DNA of 64,000 nt from Parvularculaceae bacterium (GTDB lineage: Bacteria > Pseudomonadota > Alphaproteobacteria > Caulobacterales > Parvularculaceae): positions 1 to 64,000 of the forward strand of contig JAJFFV010000002.1 in NCBI GenBank assembly GCA_021776475.1, in the 5' to 3' direction. A model generated the notes under the pieces. It had not been told where the DNA came from. It was given only the letters and a program-made list of their open reading frames with translations, and did not search any database. Of the stretch, positions 52,742 through 61,603 are shown piece after piece. Position 1 is the first letter of the stretch; each line of letters begins with the position of its first letter. Position numbers and translations under genes: made by a program.

Positions 52742-53250
52742 TGTTTTACACTGATCAAGGTATGTCAGGTATTGCAAAGGCGTTGACCCCGACGCTGATC
52801 GGACTAGCTGGCGTCCTTGCTCTCTCCTTGCCGATCAGATTGTTTGAAGGCACCATTCCAACGCCGCTAATTCCGCTGATTGTTATCTTTTTCTGGTCGT
52901 TGTACGGACCCGATTATGTGCCATCCGTCTCAACGTTCTTGATTGGTCTGTTGCAGGACTTTATGCTGGGAGGACCACTCGGGGTTTGGACCACGGCCTA
53001 TCTGGTGACCCAGTATATGATCATCAACCAGCGCAGCTACTTTCAAGGGCGCGAACAGCATGTCGTCTGGCTCGGGTTCTTGATCGCCGCGCTGACGGCG
53101 GGACTGATGGTGTGGGGTGCCATGAGTATGTTCTCTGGACAATGGCTGTCGATATGGCCGATGCTCGGGCAGGTGCTGGTTACATTTGCCTTTTACCCTG
53201 TATTGGCCGTGGGCTTTTCGAGCCTGCACGAACGGGTTATAATGGATTAA
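52741..53250 (+). CDS. mreD: Rod-shape protein MreD
   Basis: A 169-residue inner-membrane protein with about five helices; LIPLIVIFFWSLYGPDYVPS and FLIGLLQDFMLGGPLGVWT are typical of MreD. It stabilises the MreB-MreC complex. It shares its first base with the mreC stop (TGATG), so the two are translationally coupled. Confidence 0.93.
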   Translation: MFYTDQGMSGIAKALTPTLIGLAGVLALSLPIRLFEGTIPTPLIPLIVIFFWSLYGPDYVPSVSTFLIGLLQDFMLGGPLGVWTTAYLVTQYMIINQRSYFQGREQHVVWLGFLIAALTAGLMVWGAMSMFSGQWLSIWPMLGQVLVTFAFYPVLAVGFSSLHERVIMD

Positions 53251-53253
53251 AGT

Positions 53254-55227
53254 ATGCGCGTAGAACCCTTTGATACTCAACGTCACATGATATTTTCCCG
53301 CCGGGCAGCATTGTTCAGCGGGGGGACTGTGCTGCTGTTTTCGGGGGTCGGGTTTCGGCTTTATCAGCTCCAGGTCGCCGACCATGAACAATACCGGGCG
53401 CTCGCGGACGACAACCGCTTCAATCAGCGGGTCATTGTTCCGCTGCGCGGTGAGATTTATGACCGTTTTGGTGTGCCACTGGCGACCAACCGTCAGAATT
53501 TTCGTGTGCTGTTGATACCTGAAGAAACGGACAGTGTTGCGCAGTCTCTAAAGCAGCTTGAGCAATTTTTACCGCTGACAGATGCCCAAAAAGAGCGCGC
53601 ACTGACAGAAGCAAAACGCAAGCGCGCTTTCACGCCGCTCGAGATTGCCAACAATCTGACCTGGGATCAATTTGCCCGGATCAACTTTGAACTGCCCAAT
53701 TTCCCCGGCTTGCATTCTGAGGTCGGGGACACCAGAAGTTATCCCTGGAATGAGGCAACGGCATTTGTCGTCGGTTATGTCGGGGCACCCTCCGAACGTG
53801 ACCTCCAAAGTGAGGCAGACGAAGAAAACAAACGTCTTTTCCGGCAGCCGGGATTTCGGCTTGGACGGGCCGGTCTGGAGCGGACCCATGACACGAAATT
53901 ACGTGGCAAGGCAGGCTCAACAACCGTTCAGGTAAACGCCCACGGCCGCGTGATCGAAGAATATCCACACGAAGCTGACAAGCCGGCACAAGGTGAAGCG
54001 CTCGGGTTGACTATTGACGCCGAACTGCAGACCGAGGCAATGCGCATTCTTGCGGAGCCATTGCTTGATCCGGCGGGCGAGGAATTGCCCGAAACTGTCA
54101 GCGGGTCTGCTATCGTTATGGACGTTGAGACTGGCGACATCATCGTAATGGCATCAGTGCCAGCATTTGATCCGAACGAGTTCAACGTTGGTGTGACCCA
54201 GTCGCGCTGGAAAGAATTCAACGAAAGTCCGTACAAGCCGCTGATCAACAAGTCATTGAGCGGTGTATACCCACCTGGTTCGACTTTTAAGCTGGTTACA
54301 GCTATTGCCGCACAGGAAGCCGGCATCAGCCAAAACTTTCGCGTGAGCTGTACCGGCAAGATCTGGTTTGGCAACCGGTTTTTCAATTGCTGGAAAGAAA
54401 AAGGTCACGGGAGCGTCGATATGAAAGGGTCGATCAAGCATTCCTGCGATGTCTATTACTGGACACTAGCCCAACAGCTCGATATTGATCTGATTGCGGA
54501 CGTTGCCAACCGTCTGGGTCTTGGCCAGACCTACGATCTTGGCATCGGCAGTCAGCAAAATGGCATTGTGCCAAGCCGGGAATGGAAACAACGTTACTTC
54601 CGCTCCAACCCTGCACAACAATCATGGTTTCCGGGTGACACCCTGTCCGCCGCGATCGGACAAGGATATGTCACCTCAACACCGTTGCAGCTTGCGGTCA
54701 TGGCGTCACGGATCGCCAGCGGTCGACAGGTTACGCCTCGGATTGTCCGCATAAATAATGGCGGAATTGTCCCGACAAGAAGGGCAGACGGTCTCTTGAT
54801 TGAGCAGGAGCATCTGGCGCTGGTGCGCTCCGGGATGGATGCGGTGGTGAACGAATGGGGGACCGCGTCAAGATCACGGCTGGAGAATCCCGAGTGGCGG
54901 TTGGCCGGCAAAACCGGCACCAGTCAGGTGATGAGACTTCAGATGGATCCCGAAACAGGCAAACGGATCAAGAATGAAGAGCTGCCCTGGGAACAACGGG
55001 ATCACGCGCTGTTCGTCTCCTTCGCCCCGTTTGCCAACCCGCGGTACGCGTGTGCCGTCGTCGTTGAGCACGGTATTGGTGGTTCGCGCACGGCGGGACC
55101 AAAATCACGCGACATCATGCGCGCGGTGCTGACAAAAGATCCTGCCCGTCAACGGGCTTTTGATCCGAGCCGCGACAAGCCGGTGAAACTCGCTGATCTC
55201 GGCAAGACTGGTGGAGGCATGAAATGA
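53254..55227 (+). CDS. mrdA: Penicillin-binding protein 2 (MrdA)
   Basis: The transpeptidase of the elongation machinery. One N-terminal helix, then the non-catalytic domain (RGEIYDRFGVPLATNRQNFRV), then the catalytic domain with S343-T-F-K in PPGSTFKL, SCD in KHSCDVYYW and K553-T-G-T in LAGKTGTSQ. The SxN motif is SCD here, as seen in PBP2 of this group. 657 residues. It starts 3 bases after mreD and overlaps rodA by 4 bases. Confidence 0.96.
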   Translation: MRVEPFDTQRHMIFSRRAALFSGGTVLLFSGVGFRLYQLQVADHEQYRALADDNRFNQRVIVPLRGEIYDRFGVPLATNRQNFRVLLIPEETDSVAQSLKQLEQFLPLTDAQKERALTEAKRKRAFTPLEIANNLTWDQFARINFELPNFPGLHSEVGDTRSYPWNEATAFVVGYVGAPSERDLQSEADEENKRLFRQPGFRLGRAGLERTHDTKLRGKAGSTTVQVNAHGRVIEEYPHEADKPAQGEALGLTIDAELQTEAMRILAEPLLDPAGEELPETVSGSAIVMDVETGDIIVMASVPAFDPNEFNVGVTQSRWKEFNESPYKPLINKSLSGVYPPGSTFKLVTAIAAQEAGISQNFRVSCTGKIWFGNRFFNCWKEKGHGSVDMKGSIKHSCDVYYWTLAQQLDIDLIADVANRLGLGQTYDLGIGSQQNGIVPSREWKQRYFRSNPAQQSWFPGDTLSAAIGQGYVTSTPLQLAVMASRIASGRQVTPRIVRINNGGIVPTRRADGLLIEQEHLALVRSGMDAVVNEWGTASRSRLENPEWRLAGKTGTSQVMRLQMDPETGKRIKNEELPWEQRDHALFVSFAPFANPRYACAVVVEHGIGGSRTAGPKSRDIMRAVLTKDPARQRAFDPSRDKPVKLADLGKTGGGMK

Positions 55228-56390
55228 ACACACTCTTGATGCCCGGTGGCCGTTATGGTGTCAGAGCGCGATTTGCGTCCCTCAACTGGTGGCTTATCTT
55301 CGTACTGAGCGTGATCGCTGCCATCGGTGTTGCGACCCTCTATTCTGTTGCCGACGGGAACTGGGAGCCTTGGGCAAAAACCCATGCATTTCGTTATGCG
55401 CTGGCACTGACAATCCTGATCGGGGTGGGGTTGACGCCGTTGCGTTTCTGGCTCTCTTTATCTTATCCGGCCTATTTTGGCACGCTGGTTTTATTGCTGG
55501 CAGTACCGGTGATTGGTGAAATGAGCGGCGGCGCACGGCGGTGGATCGATCTTGGCGGGTTTCAGCTACAACCGTCCGAGATGATGAAGATCGCGTTGAT
55601 CATGGCGCTTGCACGGTATTATCACGGACTCGAATTCAAAAATGTGTCGAACCCGCTTTATCTGTTTCCGCCACTGGCGATGATCGCGGTGCCTGTCGGT
55701 CTGGTTTTCCTGCAACCGGATCTCGGTACGGCCTTACTGATCGCAGCGACCGGGCTCGCGGTCATCTTGTTATCTGGCCTCAGCTGGCGCGTGACGACGC
55801 TTGGCGCCATTCTGGCGGCCTTTGGCGCCGTCGCAGCGATCCGGCTGGATATTCTGAAAGCCTATCAGATCAAAAGGATAACGGCGTTTCTTGATCCCTC
55901 GAGCGATCCGCTTGGGCAAGGCTATCACCTGGCACAATCGAAGATTGCGATTGGCTCGGGCGGCGTTTCCGGCAAGGGGTTTATGGGAGGAACGCAAAGC
56001 CAGCTTGATTTTCTGCCAGAAATGCAAACGGATTTTATTTTTACGATTTTCGGAGAAGAATTTGGCCTGATCGGTGCATTTGGCCTGCTCGGTCTTTATC
56101 TCACGGTATTTTTGATCGGTGCGAATATCGCCATGCGGGCCAAATCGCATTTTGGTCGGTTGATGAGCATGGGCGTTTCGGTTGGTTTCGTAATGTATGT
56201 GCTGGTCAACACTGGCATGGTTATGGGATTGGCGCCGGTGGTTGGTGTGCCGCTACCACTTGTCTCGTATGGCGGCACGGTGATGCTGACAATTATGGGC
56301 GGTTTTGGATTGGTGATGAGTACCTGGGTCTGCCGTAATCAGGACACGCTGCGGACCAGTACATCGTATTATGGTAAGATCGACCAGTAG
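55224..56390 (+). CDS. rodA: SEDS glycosyltransferase RodA
   Basis: RodA polymerises glycan strands for side-wall growth with PBP2. About ten membrane helices; signatures include GGARRWIDLGGFQLQPSEMMKI, LVFLQPDLGTALLI and LPEMQTDFIFTIFGEEFGLIG, with the catalytic-region motif LVNTGMVMGLAPVVGVPLPLVSYGG. The 388-residue size is standard. The start overlaps mrdA, so the pair is translationally coupled. Last gene of the cluster; an orphan HPt gene lies downstream on the other strand. Confidence 0.96.
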   Translation: MNTLLMPGGRYGVRARFASLNWWLIFVLSVIAAIGVATLYSVADGNWEPWAKTHAFRYALALTILIGVGLTPLRFWLSLSYPAYFGTLVLLLAVPVIGEMSGGARRWIDLGGFQLQPSEMMKIALIMALARYYHGLEFKNVSNPLYLFPPLAMIAVPVGLVFLQPDLGTALLIAATGLAVILLSGLSWRVTTLGAILAAFGAVAAIRLDILKAYQIKRITAFLDPSSDPLGQGYHLAQSKIAIGSGGVSGKGFMGGTQSQLDFLPEMQTDFIFTIFGEEFGLIGAFGLLGLYLTVFLIGANIAMRAKSHFGRLMSMGVSVGFVMYVLVNTGMVMGLAPVVGVPLPLVSYGGTVMLTIMGGFGLVMSTWVCRNQDTLRTSTSYYGKIDQ

Positions 56391-56441
56391 CAGGTCGTCC
56401 CGGGCTGCCGCCCACAGTTCAATAGATTTTTTAGAGATTTC

Positions 56442-56810
56442 TCAAGCGGCAATTGACATTAACAAGCACCGAAATGCCTGACGAGCCGCCGCGATATCGC
56501 CGGCCAGATAGTCAAACGCGGCGCCGATCGCGCTAACGTCATGGTCGCGAGAAGCAGATTCGATGCACCGGGCACGCTCAGCAAGCTGGACTGCGCCGAG
56601 ATTAATGGCCGAACCTTTGAGTGCGTGTGCCGCCTTGGCGACGTCTTCAAAATTTTCGCCGCGCAGCGCATCCCGGAGCAACGTCAGAAGGTCGTCATTG
56701 GATTTCCAGAATGCCTCGAGGATGTTGTTGGCAGCATCTACGCCAGCCGCAGCGGCCAGTGCTGTCAACTGCCCGGCATCAATTACATCCTGTGTCTTGT
56801 TCTGAGTCAT
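56442..56810 (-). CDS. HPt (histidine phosphotransfer) protein
   Basis: A 122-residue four-helix HPt domain. The phosphoacceptor histidine is in KAAHALKGSAINLGA. It would relay a phosphate between a hybrid kinase and a response regulator, but no kinase or receiver gene is nearby. It is convergent with rodA (51-base gap) and divergent from the NSS transporter. In other alphaproteobacteria a lone HPt may be ChpT-like, but ChpT is larger and has a different fold, so this is not ChpT. Confidence 0.85.
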   Translation of the reverse strand: MTQNKTQDVIDAGQLTALAAAAGVDAANNILEAFWKSNDDLLTLLRDALRGENFEDVAKAAHALKGSAINLGAVQLAERARCIESASRDHDVSAIGAAFDYLAGDIAAARQAFRCLLMSIAA

Positions 56811-56978
56811 TACCCAAGCACCTATGATGACAAGCCGTATAGTCGCGCATACGCCTTAAGAAGCCGTTATCAGATTGACAGAAAACCCCCTGTCTCTCTT
56901 GTTGCAATTTTGCTAAGAAGCCTGAACATTTGTTTAAAATCACGGTAAAAATAGTGTGCACAAAAAAGGGAAACAACT

Positions 56979-58463
56979 ATGGCGGGCGTAACACAGACAT
57001 CGGGCCAGGATCACTGGTCCTCCCGGGCGGCATTTATTTTGGCGGCGATCGGATCAGCCGTTGGTTTGGGTAATTTATGGCGGTTTCCTTATGTTGCCGG
57101 TGAAAGCGGCGGCGGTGCTTTCGTGTTGGCCTACATTTTGTGCATCGTCCTGATCGGCCTGCCGGTGCTTACGGCAGAATTGATGATAGGGCGCAGGGGT
57201 GGTGGGTCCGCCATCGCAGCCGTTGCGAGGCTCGCCAAAACAGAGGGCAGCCCCGCCCTCTGGTCGGCTTTTTCAGCAATCGGCATCATGGCGTCGTTTT
57301 TGATCCTGTCTTTTTACTGTATGATCGCAGGCTGGGTGCTCTATTATGTCGTCGCGATTTTTGGCGATCTGTTCGCAGCGATCGGGAGTGAGGGGCTTGG
57401 AGCGATCTCTGGTGGCGCTTTCGCCAATTCATCGCCGGCTGAAATTGAAGCGCGACTTAGCGGGCTTCTCGCCAGCCCAATGCAGGCAGTTTTCTACCAG
57501 GGTATTTTCGTGGTCCTGACAGTCGGGATTGTCTCGCGCGGGATCAGCGGCGGGATCGAAAAAGCCGTCACACTTCTTATGCCCGCATTCTTTGTGATGT
57601 TGCTTATCCTTGTATGTGTGTCTCTGGTGCAAGGCGATGCTGGGCGGGCGGTCGACTATCTATTCCGGCCGGATTTTGCAAAACTCGGTGCCAGCCTCTC
57701 CGATGGATCACTTTTAGGCAGCGCGCTCGGGCAGGCGTTTTTCTCGATCGGTCTCGGCTCTGCGCTGATGATCACCTACGGCATGTATATGAACAAGGAC
57801 ACGGATATTCCGGGTGCAGCAGCGATGGTCGCAACTGCCGATACCGCTGTCGCGATTATCGCTGGGTTGGCGATTTTTCCGATCGTTTTCCAGTACGGCC
57901 TTGCACCTTCTGCCGGTCCGGGTCTGATGTTCGGGACTTTGCCGCTTGCCTTCCAGCAAATGCCATTCGGTGCCGTTTTTGGGGCCGTCTTTTTTATGAT
58001 GGCACTTTTTGCTGCCCTGACTTCATCTATTTCACTTCTCGAACCTGCAGTTGCATGGCGTGACGGTGATATCGACATACCCGTCGAAGAAAAGAAAAAG
58101 CGGCGCCTCAGAGGGTCGATCGGACTCGGTGTTCTTCTTTTTGGTATTGGTGTCATGCATATTTATTCGCAAGTGCCTGTTGATCAGCCGAACTTTTTCA
58201 ACCAATGGGTCCCACTGGATTTCGGGCAGTTTTCAGGTCAGACATTTTTCGATTTCGTCGATACCCTGACGGCACAATATATGTTGCCGATTGTCGGTTT
58301 TCTGACGTCGATCTTTGCCGGTTGGGTGATCTCCAAAACGGCCTCACGCGAGGAGCTTGGGTTCAAGCGGGAGTCCCGATACAAAGCTTGGTTGTTCCTG
58401 GTACGCTTCCTATGTCCAGCTGCGGTGGGGTTGATTCTGCTGAAAAGCCTTGGTCTGTTTTGA
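56979..58463 (+). CDS. Sodium-dependent transporter, NSS/SNF family
   Basis: A 494-residue inner-membrane symporter with about eleven to twelve helices. The first helix has the sodium/substrate-binding stretch IGSAVGLGNLWRFPYVAGESGGGAFVLAYI; AFFSIGLGSALMITYGMYM corresponds to helix 6. Bacterial members such as MhsT and LeuT carry amino acids; the substrate here cannot be read from sequence. AAAGGGAAAC precedes the ATG. A terminator follows at 58487. Confidence 0.92.
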   Translation: MAGVTQTSGQDHWSSRAAFILAAIGSAVGLGNLWRFPYVAGESGGGAFVLAYILCIVLIGLPVLTAELMIGRRGGGSAIAAVARLAKTEGSPALWSAFSAIGIMASFLILSFYCMIAGWVLYYVVAIFGDLFAAIGSEGLGAISGGAFANSSPAEIEARLSGLLASPMQAVFYQGIFVVLTVGIVSRGISGGIEKAVTLLMPAFFVMLLILVCVSLVQGDAGRAVDYLFRPDFAKLGASLSDGSLLGSALGQAFFSIGLGSALMITYGMYMNKDTDIPGAAAMVATADTAVAIIAGLAIFPIVFQYGLAPSAGPGLMFGTLPLAFQQMPFGAVFGAVFFMMALFAALTSSISLLEPAVAWRDGDIDIPVEEKKKRRLRGSIGLGVLLFGIGVMHIYSQVPVDQPNFFNQWVPLDFGQFSGQTFFDFVDTLTAQYMLPIVGFLTSIFAGWVISKTASREELGFKRESRYKAWLFLVRFLCPAAVGLILLKSLGLF

Positions 58464-58486
58464 GCCTGAAAAAATATTCCGTTGTC

Positions 58487-58513
58487 AAAGGGAGCCTTCA
58501 CAGGCTCCCTTTT
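58487..58513. terminator. Rho-independent terminator
   Basis: AAAGGGAGCC pairs over 10 bases with GGCTCCCTTT across a 6-base loop, followed by a short T-run. It ends the NSS transporter gene and, read from the other strand, also the convergent proline iminopeptidase gene. Confidence 0.88.
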
Positions 58514-58524
58514 TCGTTGTCGTG

Positions 58525-59478
58525 TCAATTTCTGAATTTGTTGGTCGCCTCAACCAGCGCAGAGATGATGCCCGGCTCGCTCGCGGCATGGCCACCATCT
58601 TTAACAATCACAAGATCGGAACTCGGCCAGGCTTTGTGAAGAGCCCATGCAGTCCGCATTGGCGTTACGACATCATAGCGCCCCTGCACAATCACACCGG
58701 GAATGTTAGCGAGGATGTCGGCGTGGCGGATGATCTGGTCGTCAGTGTCAAAGAAGCCTTTGTTCATGAAATAGTGATTTTCGATCCGGGCAAACGCAAC
58801 GGCGAAATGGTCAGTCGCAAAGCTTTTCATGCGCTCCATTGAGGGATGCAGAGAGACGGTGGACCCTTCCCAGACACTCCACGCCTTTGCCGCTTGCAGT
58901 TGTGCTGCGGGATCATTGCCAGTGAGGCGCCGGTGGTAGGCAGCCATCAAGTCACTGCGTTCGGCTTCCGGAATCGGCGCAATAAATTTTTCCCATGCGT
59001 CCGGGAACATCCAGTTCGCCCCTTCCTGATAGAACCACAGAATCTCTTCCTGTTGCAGGGTGAAAATACCGCGCAGGACCAGTTCGGTTACCCGATCCGG
59101 ATGGGACTGGGCATAGGCGAGCGACAAGGTCGAGCCCCAGGAGCCGCCAAAGACCTGCCAGCGGTCAATACCAAGATGGTCGCGCAAGACTTCCATATCT
59201 TCGATAAGCCGCCAGGTAGTGTTTTCGCGCAGCTCCGCATGAGGGGTCGATCTGCCGCAACCGCGCTGATCAAAAAGAATGATCCGGTAGGCAGCTGGAT
59301 CAAAATAGCGCCGCATCGACGGAGAGGTGCCGCCGCCGGGCCCGCCATGGCAGACAACCACGGCCTTTCCGTCTGGCGCGCCTGAGACTTCGTAATAAAT
59401 CTCGTGCAAAGCCGAAACTTTCAGTTTGCCCGAATGATGCGGCTCTATTGCCGGAAAAAGGCCATATTTTTTGGTCAT
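58525..59478 (-). CDS. pip: Proline iminopeptidase
   Basis: An alpha/beta-hydrolase peptidase (S33) that removes N-terminal proline. The oxyanion region is CHGGPGGGTSPSM, the nucleophile serine is in VFGGSWGSTLSLAYAQ, and the aspartate and histidine are in VQGRYDVVTP and DGGHAASEP. The 317-residue size and RILFDQRGCGRSTPH-type segment are standard. It faces a lipoprotein gene across a 113-base divergent gap. Confidence 0.93.
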   Translation of the reverse strand: MTKKYGLFPAIEPHHSGKLKVSALHEIYYEVSGAPDGKAVVVCHGGPGGGTSPSMRRYFDPAAYRIILFDQRGCGRSTPHAELRENTTWRLIEDMEVLRDHLGIDRWQVFGGSWGSTLSLAYAQSHPDRVTELVLRGIFTLQQEEILWFYQEGANWMFPDAWEKFIAPIPEAERSDLMAAYHRRLTGNDPAAQLQAAKAWSVWEGSTVSLHPSMERMKSFATDHFAVAFARIENHYFMNKGFFDTDDQIIRHADILANIPGVIVQGRYDVVTPMRTAWALHKAWPSSDLVIVKDGGHAASEPGIISALVEATNKFRN

Positions 59479-59606
59479 AAAGACTGTCGTTTAGGAAAAA
59501 TTGATGCTAGGTATTTACCAAGGGTGGGTGAAAGAACAAGCTGCATTGTCTGCGCTGCTGCCGTTCAAAGCGTCGTCAGGCATTAAAGCAAGTGATCGGG
59601 CGTTTT

Positions 59607-60299
59607 ATGTGTATCGAGTCAGGGCGGGTAACAATCATTAATATTTTCAAAATTTTATTCCTCACGATAGGTATGAGCTTGCTGGCAAGTGGTTGCGCTT
59701 CCGTCAAGCTTTCGATGCCAGGTCAGGAAAAAGATTCACTGGAAGCGAACGCCGGCGCCCGTGAAAGGGTCGCCTTGTTGGCGGCCACGCGGGAACTGGA
59801 ACGCACGCCGTGGCCGGCAGTTGCGGAAACATCGCTTTCCTCGCGCATGGTCAACGCAATGTTTGGGGTCAAGGCAACAGCTGACGGTATGAGCCGTGAT
59901 GAAGCGCTTGATGTCTACGCGATGCGGCTCGCCCGGCAGAACTATCCGACCGGTGCATTGATGCGCGATGCCAACGTCACTCTTCGCCAGGCCCGCAAAG
60001 TAGCTGAATCTGGCCGGCTCGCCGCCGCCGCCATCAAACCAAGCTCCAGCGATATCGCTGTTCTTGAGACCGCCATTTCCAACGTTCGTGAGTGTCGCGA
60101 GATGTATCTGGCGGCGATGAAAGAGCTGAAAAAAGACGGGCATACAGTGGCGAAGCAAGATCAGACTGAACTGAAAGAAGCGTTTTCTCAAACCATTCAG
60201 GATATTGGCGCAACCGCTGACCTGGTCGCTGAACGCTTTGCAGCGCGTCGGTCCATTTCCCAGTTTGCCGGGCAGTCGCTGACCACACCCCGCAATTAA
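59607..60299 (+). CDS. Hypothetical lipoprotein
   Basis: A roughly 230-residue exported lipoprotein, with the signal (IFKILFLTIGMSLLASGC) ending at a lipobox LASGC. The mature part is mainly helical, with a Lys- and Glu-rich central region and no recognised domain. I do not know its function. The ATG at 59607 is a choice among in-frame starts; a GTG at 59592 is also possible. It precedes an MFS transporter gene by 86 bases on the same strand. Confidence 0.7.
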   Translation: MCIESGRVTIINIFKILFLTIGMSLLASGCASVKLSMPGQEKDSLEANAGARERVALLAATRELERTPWPAVAETSLSSRMVNAMFGVKATADGMSRDEALDVYAMRLARQNYPTGALMRDANVTLRQARKVAESGRLAAAAIKPSSSDIAVLETAISNVRECREMYLAAMKELKKDGHTVAKQDQTELKEAFSQTIQDIGATADLVAERFAARRSISQFAGQSLTTPRN

Positions 60300-60385
60300 T
60301 TACCCAAGAACGGCTTTTCTTTCGTCATAACCAGCTTTATGGCGGCAGTTGGTATTTCGAAAGTTTAGGGTCTGGTTTCTGAATT

Positions 60386-61600
60386 ATGCTGCGCAAGCCG
60401 GCTGTTCTTTATACATCCTTTTATATCGGGCACTTCCTGTTTCTGGGTGTGCAGCTGCCATTCTTTCCGGGCTGGCTGAACGCGCAAGGCTTTACAGAAG
60501 CGGCGATCGGCTGGGTTATGGGTGGCTCCTTGATCCTGCGTTTGTTGCTCGGACCGGTGGTCGCCTATTGGGCTGAAAGTCAGACAGACCAGCGCCTCGT
60601 TTTCGGTATCATTACCGGGCTGATGGCGGCCAGTTCGCTCCTGTTGTTAATAGACAAGCCCGGCTGGTCTATTGCCCTTCTAACAATGATTGCCATGTGG
60701 TCATTCGGGTGTCTCGTGCCGATTACCGATACCGCTGTGATGCGAGCAGACAAGGCGGGTCAGATCAACTACGGACAGGCTCGTGGCACCGGGTCGTTTG
60801 CTTTTGTCGTCGCCAACCTTGCTGGCGGTGTGTTGATCACCCGCTATGGTGACGATGCGGGCGTTGTCTGGTTGGCATGCGCATCAGTTCTGACAGTCCT
60901 GATCGCACTTAATCTGCCGCGCATAGCGGGTCATAACGGTGCCGACAAAACGCTCGCTGCTCACGCGTTTCCTCGGCCAGATCTGAAACAGGCGGCACGG
61001 CTTTTTCGCTCTAAATCATTTGTGTTATTGTTGGTCGCCGCGGGCATGACGCAAGCAGCGCACGCCACCTATTACTATTTCTCCGAACTGCACTGGTCAG
61101 CACTTGGTTATAACAGCGATCTGATCGGCGTTCTGTGGACCCTGGGTGTTCTGGCAGAAATCGGGATATTATATACAGGGCGGAAAATGATCGCCCGGTT
61201 TGGTCCAGTGACATTAATCACGTTTGGGGCGCTCGGTGCGATGATCCGCTGGCCCCTAACCGGCCTGTCACCGCCACTCTATTTGCTGGTGTTCCTGCAG
61301 GCGCTTCACGCCCTGACATTTGCCGCAACGTATCTTGGGTCGATTGAATTTATTTCTCGCGCCATTCCGACAAATCTGACCAACACCGGTATGACAATCG
61401 TGTCGACGCTGGGCGTTGGTGCGCTGACCGGCCTTGGGGCGATTTTTGTCGGGATGATATTCTCTCCTGAAGCACCTTTTGCAGGATACGCAATGATGGG
61501 GGCCATGGGCGCAGTAGGACTTGCTGCCAGCATTCTGCTTGGACGTCATTGGGATGGCGGGATTATCAGGTCAGAGCGGCAGGTCCCCGAAAGCGGCTAA
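60386..61600 (+). CDS. MFS transporter, HcaT/nucleoside-symporter-like
   Basis: A 404-residue major facilitator protein with twelve predicted helices. LRKPAVLYTSFYIGHFLFLGVQLPFFPGWLN at the start and RGTGSFAFVVANLAGGVLI are typical of the MFS_1-like group that includes HcaT (phenylpropionate) and nucleoside:proton symporters. The substrate is unknown. It ends 3 bases before the end of the convergent CHASE2 gene. Confidence 0.88.
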   Translation: MLRKPAVLYTSFYIGHFLFLGVQLPFFPGWLNAQGFTEAAIGWVMGGSLILRLLLGPVVAYWAESQTDQRLVFGIITGLMAASSLLLLIDKPGWSIALLTMIAMWSFGCLVPITDTAVMRADKAGQINYGQARGTGSFAFVVANLAGGVLITRYGDDAGVVWLACASVLTVLIALNLPRIAGHNGADKTLAAHAFPRPDLKQAARLFRSKSFVLLLVAAGMTQAAHATYYYFSELHWSALGYNSDLIGVLWTLGVLAEIGILYTGRKMIARFGPVTLITFGALGAMIRWPLTGLSPPLYLLVFLQALHALTFAATYLGSIEFISRAIPTNLTNTGMTIVSTLGVGALTGLGAIFVGMIFSPEAPFAGYAMMGAMGAVGLAASILLGRHWDGGIIRSERQVPESG

Positions 61601-61603
61601 GGG

